Positions 7,574 through 15,461 of a DNA stretch of 15,577 bases are shown here, piece after piece. The DNA comes from CAYZSU01 sp964480565. Lineage in GTDB: Bacteria; UBA10199; 2-02-FULL-44-16; JAAZCA01. A program made the translations under genes and the position numbers. Numbering within the stretch: position 1 is the first letter of the stretch; the number at the start of each line of letters is the position of its first letter. The DNA is taken from the NCBI GenBank assembly GCA_964480565.1, contig CAYZSU010000050.1, forward strand, positions 1-15,577, read 5' to 3'. The notes under the pieces are model-generated. The model worked only from the letters and a program-made list of their open reading frames with translations. It was not told where the DNA came from and made no database searches.

Positions 7574-7840
7574 CTATTGGGATTGCATAAATTTAGTTAA
7601 TCGTGAAATCAACCGTGAAGCTTTACGCTTATGAATCGTACCATTTTTTGCTGTTTTGGCAATAACTGGAATTGCATTTGCCAATGACTCTGCATCACCC
7701 GCTTTTCTTACACGCTTAATCATCGTACGCATTGTAGATAATTGATGCTTATTTCGTTTATGTCGTTTAATATTTTGACGTGCACGTTTGATTGCTGATG
7801 CATGACGTCCGGGCCCTAGTTTCTTTTTTGCTGCTGCCAT
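7574..7840 (-). CDS. rpsT: 30S ribosomal protein S20
   Basis: S20 is a primary 16S rRNA-binding protein of the small subunit. The 88 residues match the family length (E. coli 87). The Lys/Arg-rich N-terminus (MAAAKKK) and segments RARQNIKRHKRNKH, KNGTIHKRKASRLISRL are characteristic of S20 and form its three long helices. ATG at 7840 is preceded by AAGGAG with 8-nt spacing (7849-7854). It has its own promoter (7876-7904) and terminator and diverges from murJ, a neighbourhood also seen in other gammaproteobacteria. Confidence 0.98.
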   Translation of the reverse strand: MAAAKKKLGPGRHASAIKRARQNIKRHKRNKHQLSTMRTMIKRVRKAGDAESLANAIPVIAKTAKNGTIHKRKASRLISRLTKFMQSQ

Positions 7841-7856
7841 TTATATCTCTCCTTAA

Positions 7857-7885
7857 TTGCAAAATTAGAAAAGCAGTGTTAACAT
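7857..7885 (+). promoter_or_regulatory. Candidate murJ promoter
   Basis: TTGCAA (7857-7862) and TAACAT (7880-7885), each four of six matches to consensus, are spaced by 17 bp. This would give a leader of about 27 nt before murJ ATG 7919. Its -10 overlaps the rpsT -10 on the opposite strand. Confidence 0.4.
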
Positions 7886-7904
7886 CCGCTAATATGATTG
7901 TCAA
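7876..7904 (-). promoter_or_regulatory. rpsT promoter
   Basis: Minus-strand TTGACA (7899-7904, perfect), a 17-bp spacer, then TAACAC (7876-7881) with TG one base upstream, forming an extended -10. It lies 36 bp from the rpsT start codon. Confidence 0.65.
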
Positions 7905-7918
7905 GGGGTTATCTATCT

Positions 7919-9469
7919 ATGAAAAAAGAATGGCAAAATTTAAGTCAGCGCATTGGCGTAATTAGTTTTTTCACATTTTTATCACGGCTTTTAGGGCTTG
8001 TCCGCGATAGCGCTGTGGCCTGGGGATTTGGTGCCACAGCCTCTGCAGATGCATTTTATGTGGCATTTCGCATCCCCAACTTGCTCCGCCGGCTTGTGGC
8101 TGAAGGCGCACTCACCATTGCATTTGTGCCTGTGTATACGCAATATCTCCAAAAATCAAGAAAAAGTGCTCACGAGGCATTTTGCATCATATTCACCTAT
8201 TTATCGATTGTCCTAACGCTTCTTACCATGGGTGGTATTTTATTTGCACCTTGGATCGTCAAAGCCATTGCCTGGGGATTTTCACAAAATACCAATCAAT
8301 TTGAACTCGCAATATACTTAACCCGCATCATGTTTCCGTACATAATATTTATCAGCCTTATGGCATTGGCCATGGGCGTATTAAATTCACTCAAACACTT
8401 TGCAGCCCCAGCTGCAGCGCCAATCCTACTTAATGTCGGCATTATCCTGGGAGCAACGGTGTTATCGCATTTCTTTTATGAACCAACCATTGGATTGGCT
8501 ATCGGCGTACTCATTGGCGGCATACTCCAGCTACTGCTACAACTTCCTGTGCTTCACAAGCAAGGTATGTTGCCGCGATTTAACTTTAATTCCAAACACC
8601 CTGCCCTCAAGCAATTGCTTTTGATGATGATACCCTCTGCATTTGGCGCTGCAGTGTATCAAATTAATGTCATGGTTGTTACCTTATTGGCCTCTTTTTT
8701 ATCCGCTGGAAGCATCTCGTATTTATTTTATTCCGATCGCGTTGCAGAGTTTCCTTTGGGTATATTTTCAATTGCCATTGCCACAGCCACATTGCCCACA
8801 TTATCCAAATTTGCTGCAAATAAAGACATGCTAGCGCTAAAAGATACCATTCGCTATAGCTTGCAAATGAACCTTTTAATTACCATCCCTGCCAGCATCG
8901 GGCTCTATTTTTTAGCAGATATTATTATAAAGATACTTTTTGAGCGCGGGCATTTCACAAGCACTGCAACCGCACATACTGCCGCAGCGCTATGCTTTTT
9001 CGCATTCAAAATTCCGTTTATCGCTGGTGTACGCAATATTGTACCCATATTCTTTGCACTCAAAGATGCGAAAACACCGGTATATATGTCGACTATTGCA
9101 TTGATCATCAATGCCTGTTGCGCGGTAATTCTCATGCAATTTTACGCTCATGTGGGATTAGTAATGGCACTCACTATTTCATCAGTGATTCAGTTTTTTC
9201 TATTGCTCTATTTTTTACGAAAACGCATTGGTTCAATGATGCTTGGCACACTATTACCAAGCATTATGCGAATTTTTTTAGCAGGTGCGGGCATGGGACT
9301 ATTTTTAATCGGTGCCAGGCATCATTGGCACACAAGCCACTTATTTCCAATGGCAATTCTTCAATTGTTTCTTTTCATTTTTCTAGGCGGCGGCATATAC
9401 TTATTATTGCTTCGTTTGCTGTCTAAGAAAGATTCTGCACTTATTCTCAGCATTCTAAAGAGACGATAG
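7919..9469 (+). CDS. murJ: Lipid II flippase MurJ (MviN)
   Basis: MurJ moves lipid II from the inner to the outer face of the cytoplasmic membrane for peptidoglycan synthesis; it belongs to the MOP transporter superfamily. From ATG 7919 it has 516 residues with about 14 hydrophobic segments, the expected topology. The functionally important charges of E. coli MurJ (R18, R24, D39, R52, R270) appear here as R23, R29, D44, R57 and R274 (YSDRVAEFPLG). The N-terminal SRLLGLVRD and RIPNLLRR motifs are hallmarks. An in-frame TTG at 7898 would add seven residues, but AAGGGG at 7903-7908 points to the ATG. It diverges from rpsT. No clear terminator follows; a repeat array begins 29 bp after the stop. 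Confidence 0.97.
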   Translation: MKKEWQNLSQRIGVISFFTFLSRLLGLVRDSAVAWGFGATASADAFYVAFRIPNLLRRLVAEGALTIAFVPVYTQYLQKSRKSAHEAFCIIFTYLSIVLTLLTMGGILFAPWIVKAIAWGFSQNTNQFELAIYLTRIMFPYIIFISLMALAMGVLNSLKHFAAPAAAPILLNVGIILGATVLSHFFYEPTIGLAIGVLIGGILQLLLQLPVLHKQGMLPRFNFNSKHPALKQLLLMMIPSAFGAAVYQINVMVVTLLASFLSAGSISYLFYSDRVAEFPLGIFSIAIATATLPTLSKFAANKDMLALKDTIRYSLQMNLLITIPASIGLYFLADIIIKILFERGHFTSTATAHTAAALCFFAFKIPFIAGVRNIVPIFFALKDAKTPVYMSTIALIINACCAVILMQFYAHVGLVMALTISSVIQFFLLLYFLRKRIGSMMLGTLLPSIMRIFLAGAGMGLFLIGARHHWHTSHLFPMAILQLFLFIFLGGGIYLLLLRLLSKKDSALILSILKRR

Positions 9470-9497
9470 ATAATTGATTGTATTTGGTGCCTTACCA

Positions 9498-9579
9498 CCT
9501 GTCATGTCCCTAGTGATTGTACCTGGCATCTAAGTCATACAGTAATGACCGGAAAGTACTGTAAACACTGGATCCCGGA
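9498..9579. repeat. Composite palindromic repeat, left copy (cut by gap)
   Basis: It starts with CCTGTCATG (9498) like the copy at 9820. From 9525 to 9579 its 55 bases are identical to 9680-9734 on the other side of the N run. It carries the small inverted repeat GTCAT/ATGAC around ACAGTA and the start of a CCCGGA/TCCGGG palindrome, where the sequence stops. Confidence 0.85.
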
Positions 9580-9679
9580 NNNNNNNNNNNNNNNNNNNNN
9601 NNNNNNNNNNNNNNNNNNNNNNNNNNNNNNNNNNNNNNNNNNNNNNNNNNNNNNNNNNNNNNNNNNNNNNNNNNNNNNN
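9580..9679. other. Assembly gap of exactly 100 N
   Basis: One hundred N in a row, the conventional placeholder for a gap of unknown length. The same 55-base repeat flanks it on both sides, so the true number of repeat units between murJ and 9680 is unknown. Confidence 0.99.
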
Positions 9680-10018
9680 GGCATCTAAGTCATACAGTAA
9701 TGACCGGAAAGTACTGTAAACACTGGATCCCGGATCGAGTCCGGGAGGACAAGCGTGAGTCCGACGATGACATGCGGGATGTTTAAAATGACACGACTGT
9801 GCAATGACAAGCGTAAACGCCTGTCATGCCCGAATGCTTGTATCGGGCATCTAAGTCATACAGTAATGACCGGCAAGTGCAGTAATGCCTGGATCCCGGA
9901 TCGAGTCCGGGAGGACAAGCGTGAGTCCGACGATGACAAGCGTGAGTCCGACGATGACAAGCGTGAGTCCGACGATGACATGCGTGAGTCCGACGATGAC
10001 ATGCGTGAGTCCGACGAT
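9680..10018. repeat. Tandem copies of the 166-bp-period composite repeat
   Basis: GGCATCTAAGTCATACAGTA begins at 9680 and again at 9846, a 166-bp period. Each copy holds nested small palindromes: GTCAT/ATGAC, CCCGGA/TCCGGG around TCGAG, and at 9826-9850 ATGCCCGA/TCGGGCAT around nine bases. The second copy differs slightly (GGCAAGTGCAGTAATGCC instead of GGAAAGTACTGTAAACAC) and ends in a minisatellite. The CTGGATCCCGG...CCGGGA...GACAA layout resembles palindromic repeats scattered in many proteobacterial genomes (from memory). No gene is supported here. Confidence 0.85.
9914..10018. repeat. Five copies of a 21-bp minisatellite
   Basis: The units begin at 9914, 9935, 9956, 9977 and 9998. The first three are GACAAGCGTGAGTCCGACGA plus T; the last two read GACATGCG at the start and are otherwise identical. 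One unit occurs at 9748-9768 in the previous 166-bp copy, so it appears to have expanded only in the second. Both frames stay open through the array because 21 is a multiple of 3. Confidence 0.95.
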
Positions 10019-10029
10019 GACAAATAGTT

Positions 10030-10042
10030 GGTGCCTGGCACC
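10030..10042. repeat. GGTGCC-T-GGCACC palindrome
   Basis: A perfect 6-bp palindrome around one T, beside the minisatellite. Related words occur at 5134-5145 (TGCCTGACACCG) and 15411-15425 (GTGCCTGACACTGAA), all intergenic. Confidence 0.55.
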
Positions 10043-10053
10043 GAAAAATACAT

Positions 10054-10089
10054 AAAAAAAATCCCAGGATGCCGAAGCAAAACCTGGGA
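10054..10089 (-). terminator. Terminator of the surface-protein operon, UUCG-capped
   Basis: On the minus strand TCCCAGG (10083-10089) pairs with CCTGGGA (10062-10068), enclosing a small TGC-TTCG-GCA tetraloop hairpin and running into eight T (plus-strand A-run 10054-10061). It lies about 40 bp after the stop codon at 10129. A further perfect inverted repeat GAGTAA/TTACTC (10099-10116) lies between the two. Confidence 0.93.
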
Positions 10090-10128
10090 CCTTTGGGGGA
10101 GTAATATTAGTTACTCAATTTTTGCGAC

Positions 10129-13100
10129 CTATTCCTCATTCTTCCGTCGCATGCGCATGATTGCCAATCCAGCCATGCCCAGCAGCATCCACATCTGTGA
10201 CATTGGTGCACCGTTACCAGCCAAGCTACACCCCTGATGCGCGGTATTGGCTGAACCACCCTCTGCAGCATTGTCTTTGTTAAAACGGCCACCATTATAC
10301 ATTTCCTCTTTATCACCATGGCCATCATTATCACTATCATCTGACAATGGATTGGTTTCTATTGGAAAACCATTCTCATCCAAATCAACCAAACCATTAC
10401 AGTTGAGATCTTCACCTATGCCAGCATTGTTATGTCCATCAACCAAGCCATCATCATCCGTATCCGATTCAATGGCACTGGTTTCTGTGCTACTATCATA
10501 CTCACCATTTTGATTTTCATCCTCAATGCCATCTGGAATACAATCACCATCCGTATCCGCTTTATCCGGCCGTGTACCATAATGACGTTCATAACCATCA
10601 ACCAATCCATCTTTATCAGTATCTGCTAGAACTGGACTTGATTCACCGATATCCACATGACAGTTATGATTCGCATCCTCATCACCATCTTTTATCTGAT
10701 CACCATCAGTATCATCATTCATTGGATCTGTTCCAAGTAAGATTTCACATGCATCGCTTAATTTATCACCATCACTGTCCGGACCATTCATGTCTATATC
10801 ACCTGTTGGTTCACACATTTCATATTTATTATTCTTCAATTCACATCCACCAAGCTCACCCGCAGCACTATCTTCCTGCTGATCACCATCGGAGTCTGCC
10901 AAGCATGGATTGGACTCATTGTATGAAATTTCACCATCATATTCCTGACCATCGCTTAAGCCATCGCCATCCGAATCCCATGCCACTGGATTGGACTGGG
11001 CATCGATCTCACCACGACCGGAATTAAAGTAATTACCACTATCCAAAAGTGCATAGAAGGCTTGTGCATTCGAGTAATCGTCACCTTGAAGTTCCACTTT
11101 ATCGCTTAAACCATCACCGTCTGTATCAGCCGTTGTTGGATCTGTATCATGTTGCATTTCATTGGCACTACAACCATTACTAATATCCGCAATAATAGAG
11201 ATGCTAAATCCAGGCACACCATCGCGATCTTCCTCACCATCTTTGAGGCCATCATTATCCGTGTCGCCATCCCTAGGACTTGTAAACAATTCACCGCGAT
11301 CATCAGTCACAACACTATTCGTACGCTCACTAACATCATCAATACCATCTTTATCCGAATCCACACTCAATGGATTTGTTTCAATGGTTGCCATCAGGTC
11401 ACGAGTAATTGGATCCAACGCATTCATATCACCTATGAACCCACGGCCATCGCGATCTAAATCCTCTTCTGCATCCTTCAAACTATCCTGATCACGATCC
11501 AATACCGCAGCCAATGCACGTCTGGATGGATGCGCTGTATTTTTTGCATATACGTCTTGGAATGGATCACAGCTATATTCAGACACAGGCTTATCTTCAA
11601 CAAAGTTATCTTCTAAACCATACGATTCTGGACAGACATCAACACCATCTAGAATGCCATCACCATCGGAATCTGAGCTAAAGTATTTCAATCGTTGTGA
11701 CGCAGGATTGCTTGCAATGGCTTCACTAAATGCATCGCATGCACCGGTTGGATTTTCAATCACATCTGGAATACCATCATGATCCATATCACCAAACGCT
11801 TTGGTACTGATGGATTCAAATGACCCACCATCCACTTGTAATAAATCTGGAACTTGATCCGCGCCTGTCTCTTCATCCCAATTAATTTCATCTTTAAAGG
11901 ATAAAGGTGACATATCATGTCCGTCAGACCAATTCACCCATGCTGGATCTACCGTATAATACACATACTTATCCTGACAGGTATATTGACACTCTTCAAC
12001 ATTTTCAGCTGAATTCATAAGCGGACAGTTATCTACACCATCTGAAATACCATCACCATCTGTATCCGCATTATACGCATCTGTTTCATAATTGCCTTCC
12101 TCATGATGACCATTGAAGTTCACTGGCGACGACAACATTTTATTACGGCACGCCAATGTTTCAATACTTAAATACGTTCCTTGCTGCATTTCTAAATCCG
12201 CAATGCTAACTGTATTTAATGGACGCTTTGATTCAATAAAGATACAATGTTCATCCGCACAGGTCAGTAAAAAACGCTCATATCGGACACCTAAGGCGCT
12301 ATTATTACCCAATTCACAGGTATCTACTTCAAAAGATCCATCTTCTTTTTTTGTACGCATTGGCGTATATTCGATATTTTTCACCCGATACCACAACCCT
12401 TGCGTTTGAGAATTACCAATAAATTGATTAAAGAAGCGATTGCGATCTTCATACCCATCATTGATTCCATCGCCGTCAGACTCACTATCTAAAGCATTAG
12501 GGATTCCATCACCATCTGGATCCGCAAATAATTCACCACTTCCTTCAGGGCCGTCTCCAGTACATCGTGTTGCTGACCCTAAAACGGCATCATAACCGTC
12601 CTGACATATAGTTTCGCCTCCCATACCATCTGGAATACCATCGCAATCCGTATCGTAATCCAAGAAGTTAGTTTCATTGGCATCATGACGACAGTTAAAG
12701 TTGCGATCTTCATGATTATCACTTAAGCCATCACCGTCACTGTCTAAACCTTCTGGTGCGTCTTGATTACAACCATCTTCACGTTCACATCGTCGTAAAA
12801 CACGACAGTGTTCTTCACTGATTGCACCCAACTGCTCAATCGCATCTGAATCTACGCGTGTTGGATTTTCTGGATCATATGGATCACCATTATTTTGGCC
12901 AGGCCGTTGCCCACTTTGCTCATTTTCATTCACATCATCCATATGTAGTGTCCGGTAATCATCACAACCACTATTAATACCCTTCATATCATTTGATAAT
13001 GTAATGATATCACTGACAGAACCCAATCCACCGGTGGACCCCATACGCGGCATCATAATAAAACGATTCAAATTTTCATCTTCAGGAATACGAATAGTAA

Positions 13101-14145
13101 ACGATCCCTTATCCTCATCATAACCAAGTTCCTTACCACCAACATTCGTTGCACCACTCACAAACCCATATACATTTAAATTATCCTGACTTGGCGTAAA
13201 TATCTGCAAGTACTCCACATCCGCTGTTTTTCGAGGACATTGCCCCTCATCTGCAGCCGCATCAGATACATAGCCTGAAAATTCATAATATTTATTTGTT
13301 TGTGTAGGATCTTTTTTCAATGTAAACACAACCTTATACTTATTATTCGTCGAAATATAATCATTTAAGCGATTCGGACCGGTAATTTGAATGGTATTTG
13401 CTTGTTGTTCGTCATTCAATGCACGAATACCATTATTATCGATAGTCAATGCATTCACATCACCACCATAGGCATGAATCATGGTTTGAGATAAATCACT
13501 ACCAGACTCGTCTTCAATGACAATGCCTTTTTCATCCACATTATCCACAATAACTGTTGATCTAATGCTTGTTTGATTGGCATTTTTCCCAATAAAAATA
13601 CCTGTATGACCACCAATAATTTCTATATTATCCAGTTCAACACCATCCCCATACACACAAATACCTTTCATGCCCGCAGGAATACCCTTAATAATAAAAT
13701 TACTAATAGTCACATTTTTTGCAGTATCCAATATAGTAATTGCACATTCAGTATCAGAAGAACCCAAAGATGATACATCCAATATCGTTGACTTGCTTAT
13801 GCACTTATCCCCATCCTTATTGGCACAATGACCGGATAAGTGGAACTTATTCTGATCACTACCTTTTGTATTTACAACTATTGACGATCGAACAGGAATA
13901 TCCACATTAACTTCATTGCTAACAGTAATACTACGGCGACAGGCTGCAAACCTATTACTTGCTTCAAGGTTTGCAGCTACTAACGTAGTTAAAAGTGTAG
14001 TACTAGCTCCTGAAGCATCCCAATAATGATCATTAACAATACAATCATTATTGGGAAGTTTATATGCTGCCATCAACCTTACAGGTAACAATATCACTCC
14101 CAATAATAGCATTACTACATACAAACTCTGTTTATTTACTCGCAT
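10129..14145 (-). CDS. Large secreted thrombospondin type 3 repeat protein with C-terminal sorting tail
   Basis: Predicted cell-surface calcium-binding protein. ATG 14145 gives 1338 aa and has GGAGGT five bases upstream; the ATG at 14157 is four codons longer and overlaps that site. Numbering below uses the longer form (subtract 4). Signal peptide about 6-30 (LYVVMLLLGVILLPVRLMA). Residues about 75-245 show short repeated strands (ITILDTAKNVTISNFII, GVELDNIEIIGGHTGIFIG) like a right-handed parallel beta-helix. From 472 to about 1282 there are some 20 DxDxDGxxD loops (for example DSDGDGLSD 472-480, DTDGDGISD 698-706, DSDNDGHGD 1274-1282), the thrombospondin type 3/OmpA-linker type; a different ~115-residue segment (575-690) interrupts them. 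The tail is HQGCSLAGNG, a hydrophobic stretch 1322-1334, then RMRRKNEE, resembling MYXO-CTERM/JDVT-CTERM signals. It is the second gene of an operon. Confidence 0.88.
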   Translation of the reverse strand: MRVNKQSLYVVMLLLGVILLPVRLMAAYKLPNNDCIVNDHYWDASGASTTLLTTLVAANLEASNRFAACRRSITVSNEVNVDIPVRSSIVVNTKGSDQNKFHLSGHCANKDGDKCISKSTILDVSSLGSSDTECAITILDTAKNVTISNFIIKGIPAGMKGICVYGDGVELDNIEIIGGHTGIFIGKNANQTSIRSTVIVDNVDEKGIVIEDESGSDLSQTMIHAYGGDVNALTIDNNGIRALNDEQQANTIQITGPNRLNDYISTNNKYKVVFTLKKDPTQTNKYYEFSGYVSDAAADEGQCPRKTADVEYLQIFTPSQDNLNVYGFVSGATNVGGKELGYDEDKGSFTIRIPEDENLNRFIMMPRMGSTGGLGSVSDIITLSNDMKGINSGCDDYRTLHMDDVNENEQSGQRPGQNNGDPYDPENPTRVDSDAIEQLGAISEEHCRVLRRCEREDGCNQDAPEGLDSDGDGLSDNHEDRNFNCRHDANETNFLDYDTDCDGIPDGMGGETICQDGYDAVLGSATRCTGDGPEGSGELFADPDGDGIPNALDSESDGDGINDGYEDRNRFFNQFIGNSQTQGLWYRVKNIEYTPMRTKKEDGSFEVDTCELGNNSALGVRYERFLLTCADEHCIFIESKRPLNTVSIADLEMQQGTYLSIETLACRNKMLSSPVNFNGHHEEGNYETDAYNADTDGDGISDGVDNCPLMNSAENVEECQYTCQDKYVYYTVDPAWVNWSDGHDMSPLSFKDEINWDEETGADQVPDLLQVDGGSFESISTKAFGDMDHDGIPDVIENPTGACDAFSEAIASNPASQRLKYFSSDSDGDGILDGVDVCPESYGLEDNFVEDKPVSEYSCDPFQDVYAKNTAHPSRRALAAVLDRDQDSLKDAEEDLDRDGRGFIGDMNALDPITRDLMATIETNPLSVDSDKDGIDDVSERTNSVVTDDRGELFTSPRDGDTDNDGLKDGEEDRDGVPGFSISIIADISNGCSANEMQHDTDPTTADTDGDGLSDKVELQGDDYSNAQAFYALLDSGNYFNSGRGEIDAQSNPVAWDSDGDGLSDGQEYDGEISYNESNPCLADSDGDQQEDSAAGELGGCELKNNKYEMCEPTGDIDMNGPDSDGDKLSDACEILLGTDPMNDDTDGDQIKDGDEDANHNCHVDIGESSPVLADTDKDGLVDGYERHYGTRPDKADTDGDCIPDGIEDENQNGEYDSSTETSAIESDTDDDGLVDGHNNAGIGEDLNCNGLVDLDENGFPIETNPLSDDSDNDGHGDKEEMYNGGRFNKDNAAEGGSANTAHQGCSLAGNGAPMSQMWMLLGMAGLAIMRMRRKNEE

Positions 14146-14175
14146 AAATACCTCCATTTACTTACCATGATATGT

Positions 14176-15213
14176 TTATTTATCAAATGATTGATTCCCC
14201 AATTCAATCCCAATGCTCACAGAATCTGTAGCATTGTAGGAGTAGTGCCCCCGACCACTCCAAGTACCGACCTCACCAGAATTTTCACCCTTAAATATTG
14301 GCATAGAATAAGATATAAATAGTGATGGGGAGTTAAATACGCCCAAATCAGCTTTTAAATGATATTTAGCCCCTATTTCTGCAGTCATCGCAAAACGATT
14401 TTCATCAACACCTCCACGCAAATCATTACTAAAAAATGTTTCATATCGATTACCAGCAGTTGCACCTGCATAAATGGATGCTGAATCTGCAAATAGATAG
14501 CCAGCCCCACCACCTGCATGAAGATAATGCTTCCAATGAGTGTTTCCATTTAACATTACATCACCATTTTCATCTAAAATATCTACTTTAACACCTTGGC
14601 TATCAGTTATTTCATCTGCACGTTCTCCCTGCCAACCTGCCTTGGCATACATATACAACCCACTATTTTCCAACTGATAGCGATAAGTGCCATGAATGGC
14701 TGCACCATATTTAAATTCTGATTGATTAAATTCAAAATAATCTGAACCTTCTCCCAAATCAGGCTTATCCGAATCGATTCCACCATCAAAGGTATACACA
14801 CCGGCCAAACTAACACCCCAAAAATGTGCGCGTTGGCCTAATTTAGTAGCTGGTACAGGTCTTACTCCAGCAACAGGTGCTGATGCTCCTGCACCACTAA
14901 CTTTCGCTTTTTTGCCAAGAACGCCACTAATAGCTGGATTACAAAGATCAAACTTTCCGGGATTTTTGGATTTTAATACTAGAAAGTCTGATCTATCGGC
15001 CTTTAGAAATGCATCCTGGCATTTTCGTTGAGTGGCAAAAGCAGTATCTGAAGCGTCATTTAATGCAGCAGGTGTTTTACATGCCTCTACAACGGCTTTT
15101 TTGCACTTTCTTAGATATCTTTTCGCATTTTCTACATCTCTATTAGTCTTAAAGTCTTTCCCTCTAGTAAGGTCTAAACTCAATCCCTGTTTAACGCTAT
15201 TAATTTTAACCAT
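14176..15213 (-). CDS. Predicted beta-barrel-like protein without visible signal peptide
   Basis: I cannot name the family. From ATG 15213, with AGGAG 8 nt upstream, it has 345 residues; ATG 15219 and the frame's first ATG at 15252 are alternatives. Residues about 1-100 are Lys-rich and helical with four cysteines (KCKKAVVEAC, KCQDAF, DLCNP). An Ala/Gly/Pro/Val linker (SGAGASAPVAGVRPVP) follows. The remainder, from HFWGVSLAGVYTF on, alternates polar and nonpolar residues in many strands (LYMYAKAGW, ASIYAGATAGNRYETFF, FAMTAEIGAKYHLKA, SLFISYSMPIF, VSIGIELG), like a small outer-membrane barrel. It ends in SFDK, not an aromatic residue. None of the starts gives a hydrophobic signal sequence, which is odd for a barrel. 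It lies 30 bp upstream of the TSP3-repeat gene, so the two are probably co-transcribed; it might anchor or export that protein. Confidence 0.7.
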   Translation of the reverse strand: MVKINSVKQGLSLDLTRGKDFKTNRDVENAKRYLRKCKKAVVEACKTPAALNDASDTAFATQRKCQDAFLKADRSDFLVLKSKNPGKFDLCNPAISGVLGKKAKVSGAGASAPVAGVRPVPATKLGQRAHFWGVSLAGVYTFDGGIDSDKPDLGEGSDYFEFNQSEFKYGAAIHGTYRYQLENSGLYMYAKAGWQGERADEITDSQGVKVDILDENGDVMLNGNTHWKHYLHAGGGAGYLFADSASIYAGATAGNRYETFFSNDLRGGVDENRFAMTAEIGAKYHLKADLGVFNSPSLFISYSMPIFKGENSGEVGTWSGRGHYSYNATDSVSIGIELGNQSFDK

Positions 15214-15365
15214 ATCCATTTCTCCTATTATTTTATGAGCCTTCACTAACATTATCGGTTGGAAAAGGAAAATGTTGCTAAGGTTTTACAAAAAAATCAC
15301 TTTTTTTGAGAATATATGAAAATAGCTGATATTTTAGGCACATAGCGCATTACCCTACAAACAAC

Positions 15366-15393
15366 TTTATCCGTCGCTACAGGTTCGGATAAA
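15366..15393. repeat. 8-bp inverted repeat with 12-nt loop
   Basis: TTTATCCG (15366-15373) and CGGATAAA (15386-15393) are perfectly complementary around TCGCTACAGGTT. The plus strand continues in A, so it is not a terminator in that direction, and no T-run follows on the minus strand. About 150 bp upstream of the operon, it could be an operator-like dyad. Confidence 0.5.
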
Positions 15394-15461
15394 AAAATGC
15401 AATCGTATCTGTGCCTGACACTGAAATTCATGCACTCCAACACCAATGCTGTTATCACTGT

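Noticed and set aside
8992..9426. 144-codon plus-strand frame inside murJ
   Set aside because: MurJ is conserved across this stretch in the other frame; no start signal for the alternative.
9498..10018. Possible CRISPR array
   Set aside because: The 166-bp period and the 21-bp gap-free tandem do not show short repeats with unique spacers of equal size, and no cas gene is present.
9498..10018. Possible insertion sequence around the gap
   Set aside because: No transposase fragment or terminal inverted repeats with target duplication are visible on either flank; the repeat alone explains the assembly break.
9755..10027. Open frame encoding a repetitive RESDDDK peptide
   Set aside because: It consists of intergenic palindromic repeats and a 21-bp minisatellite, which keeps frames open because 21 is a multiple of 3. 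No ribosome binding site, and the opposite strand is equally open.
10572..11027. 151-codon plus-strand frame rich in His, and other plus-strand frames across 10247-12409
   Set aside because: They are antisense to the TSP3-repeat gene. The GAY/TCA-rich repeat codons produce periodic open frames on the other strand; the minus-strand protein is clearly the real one.
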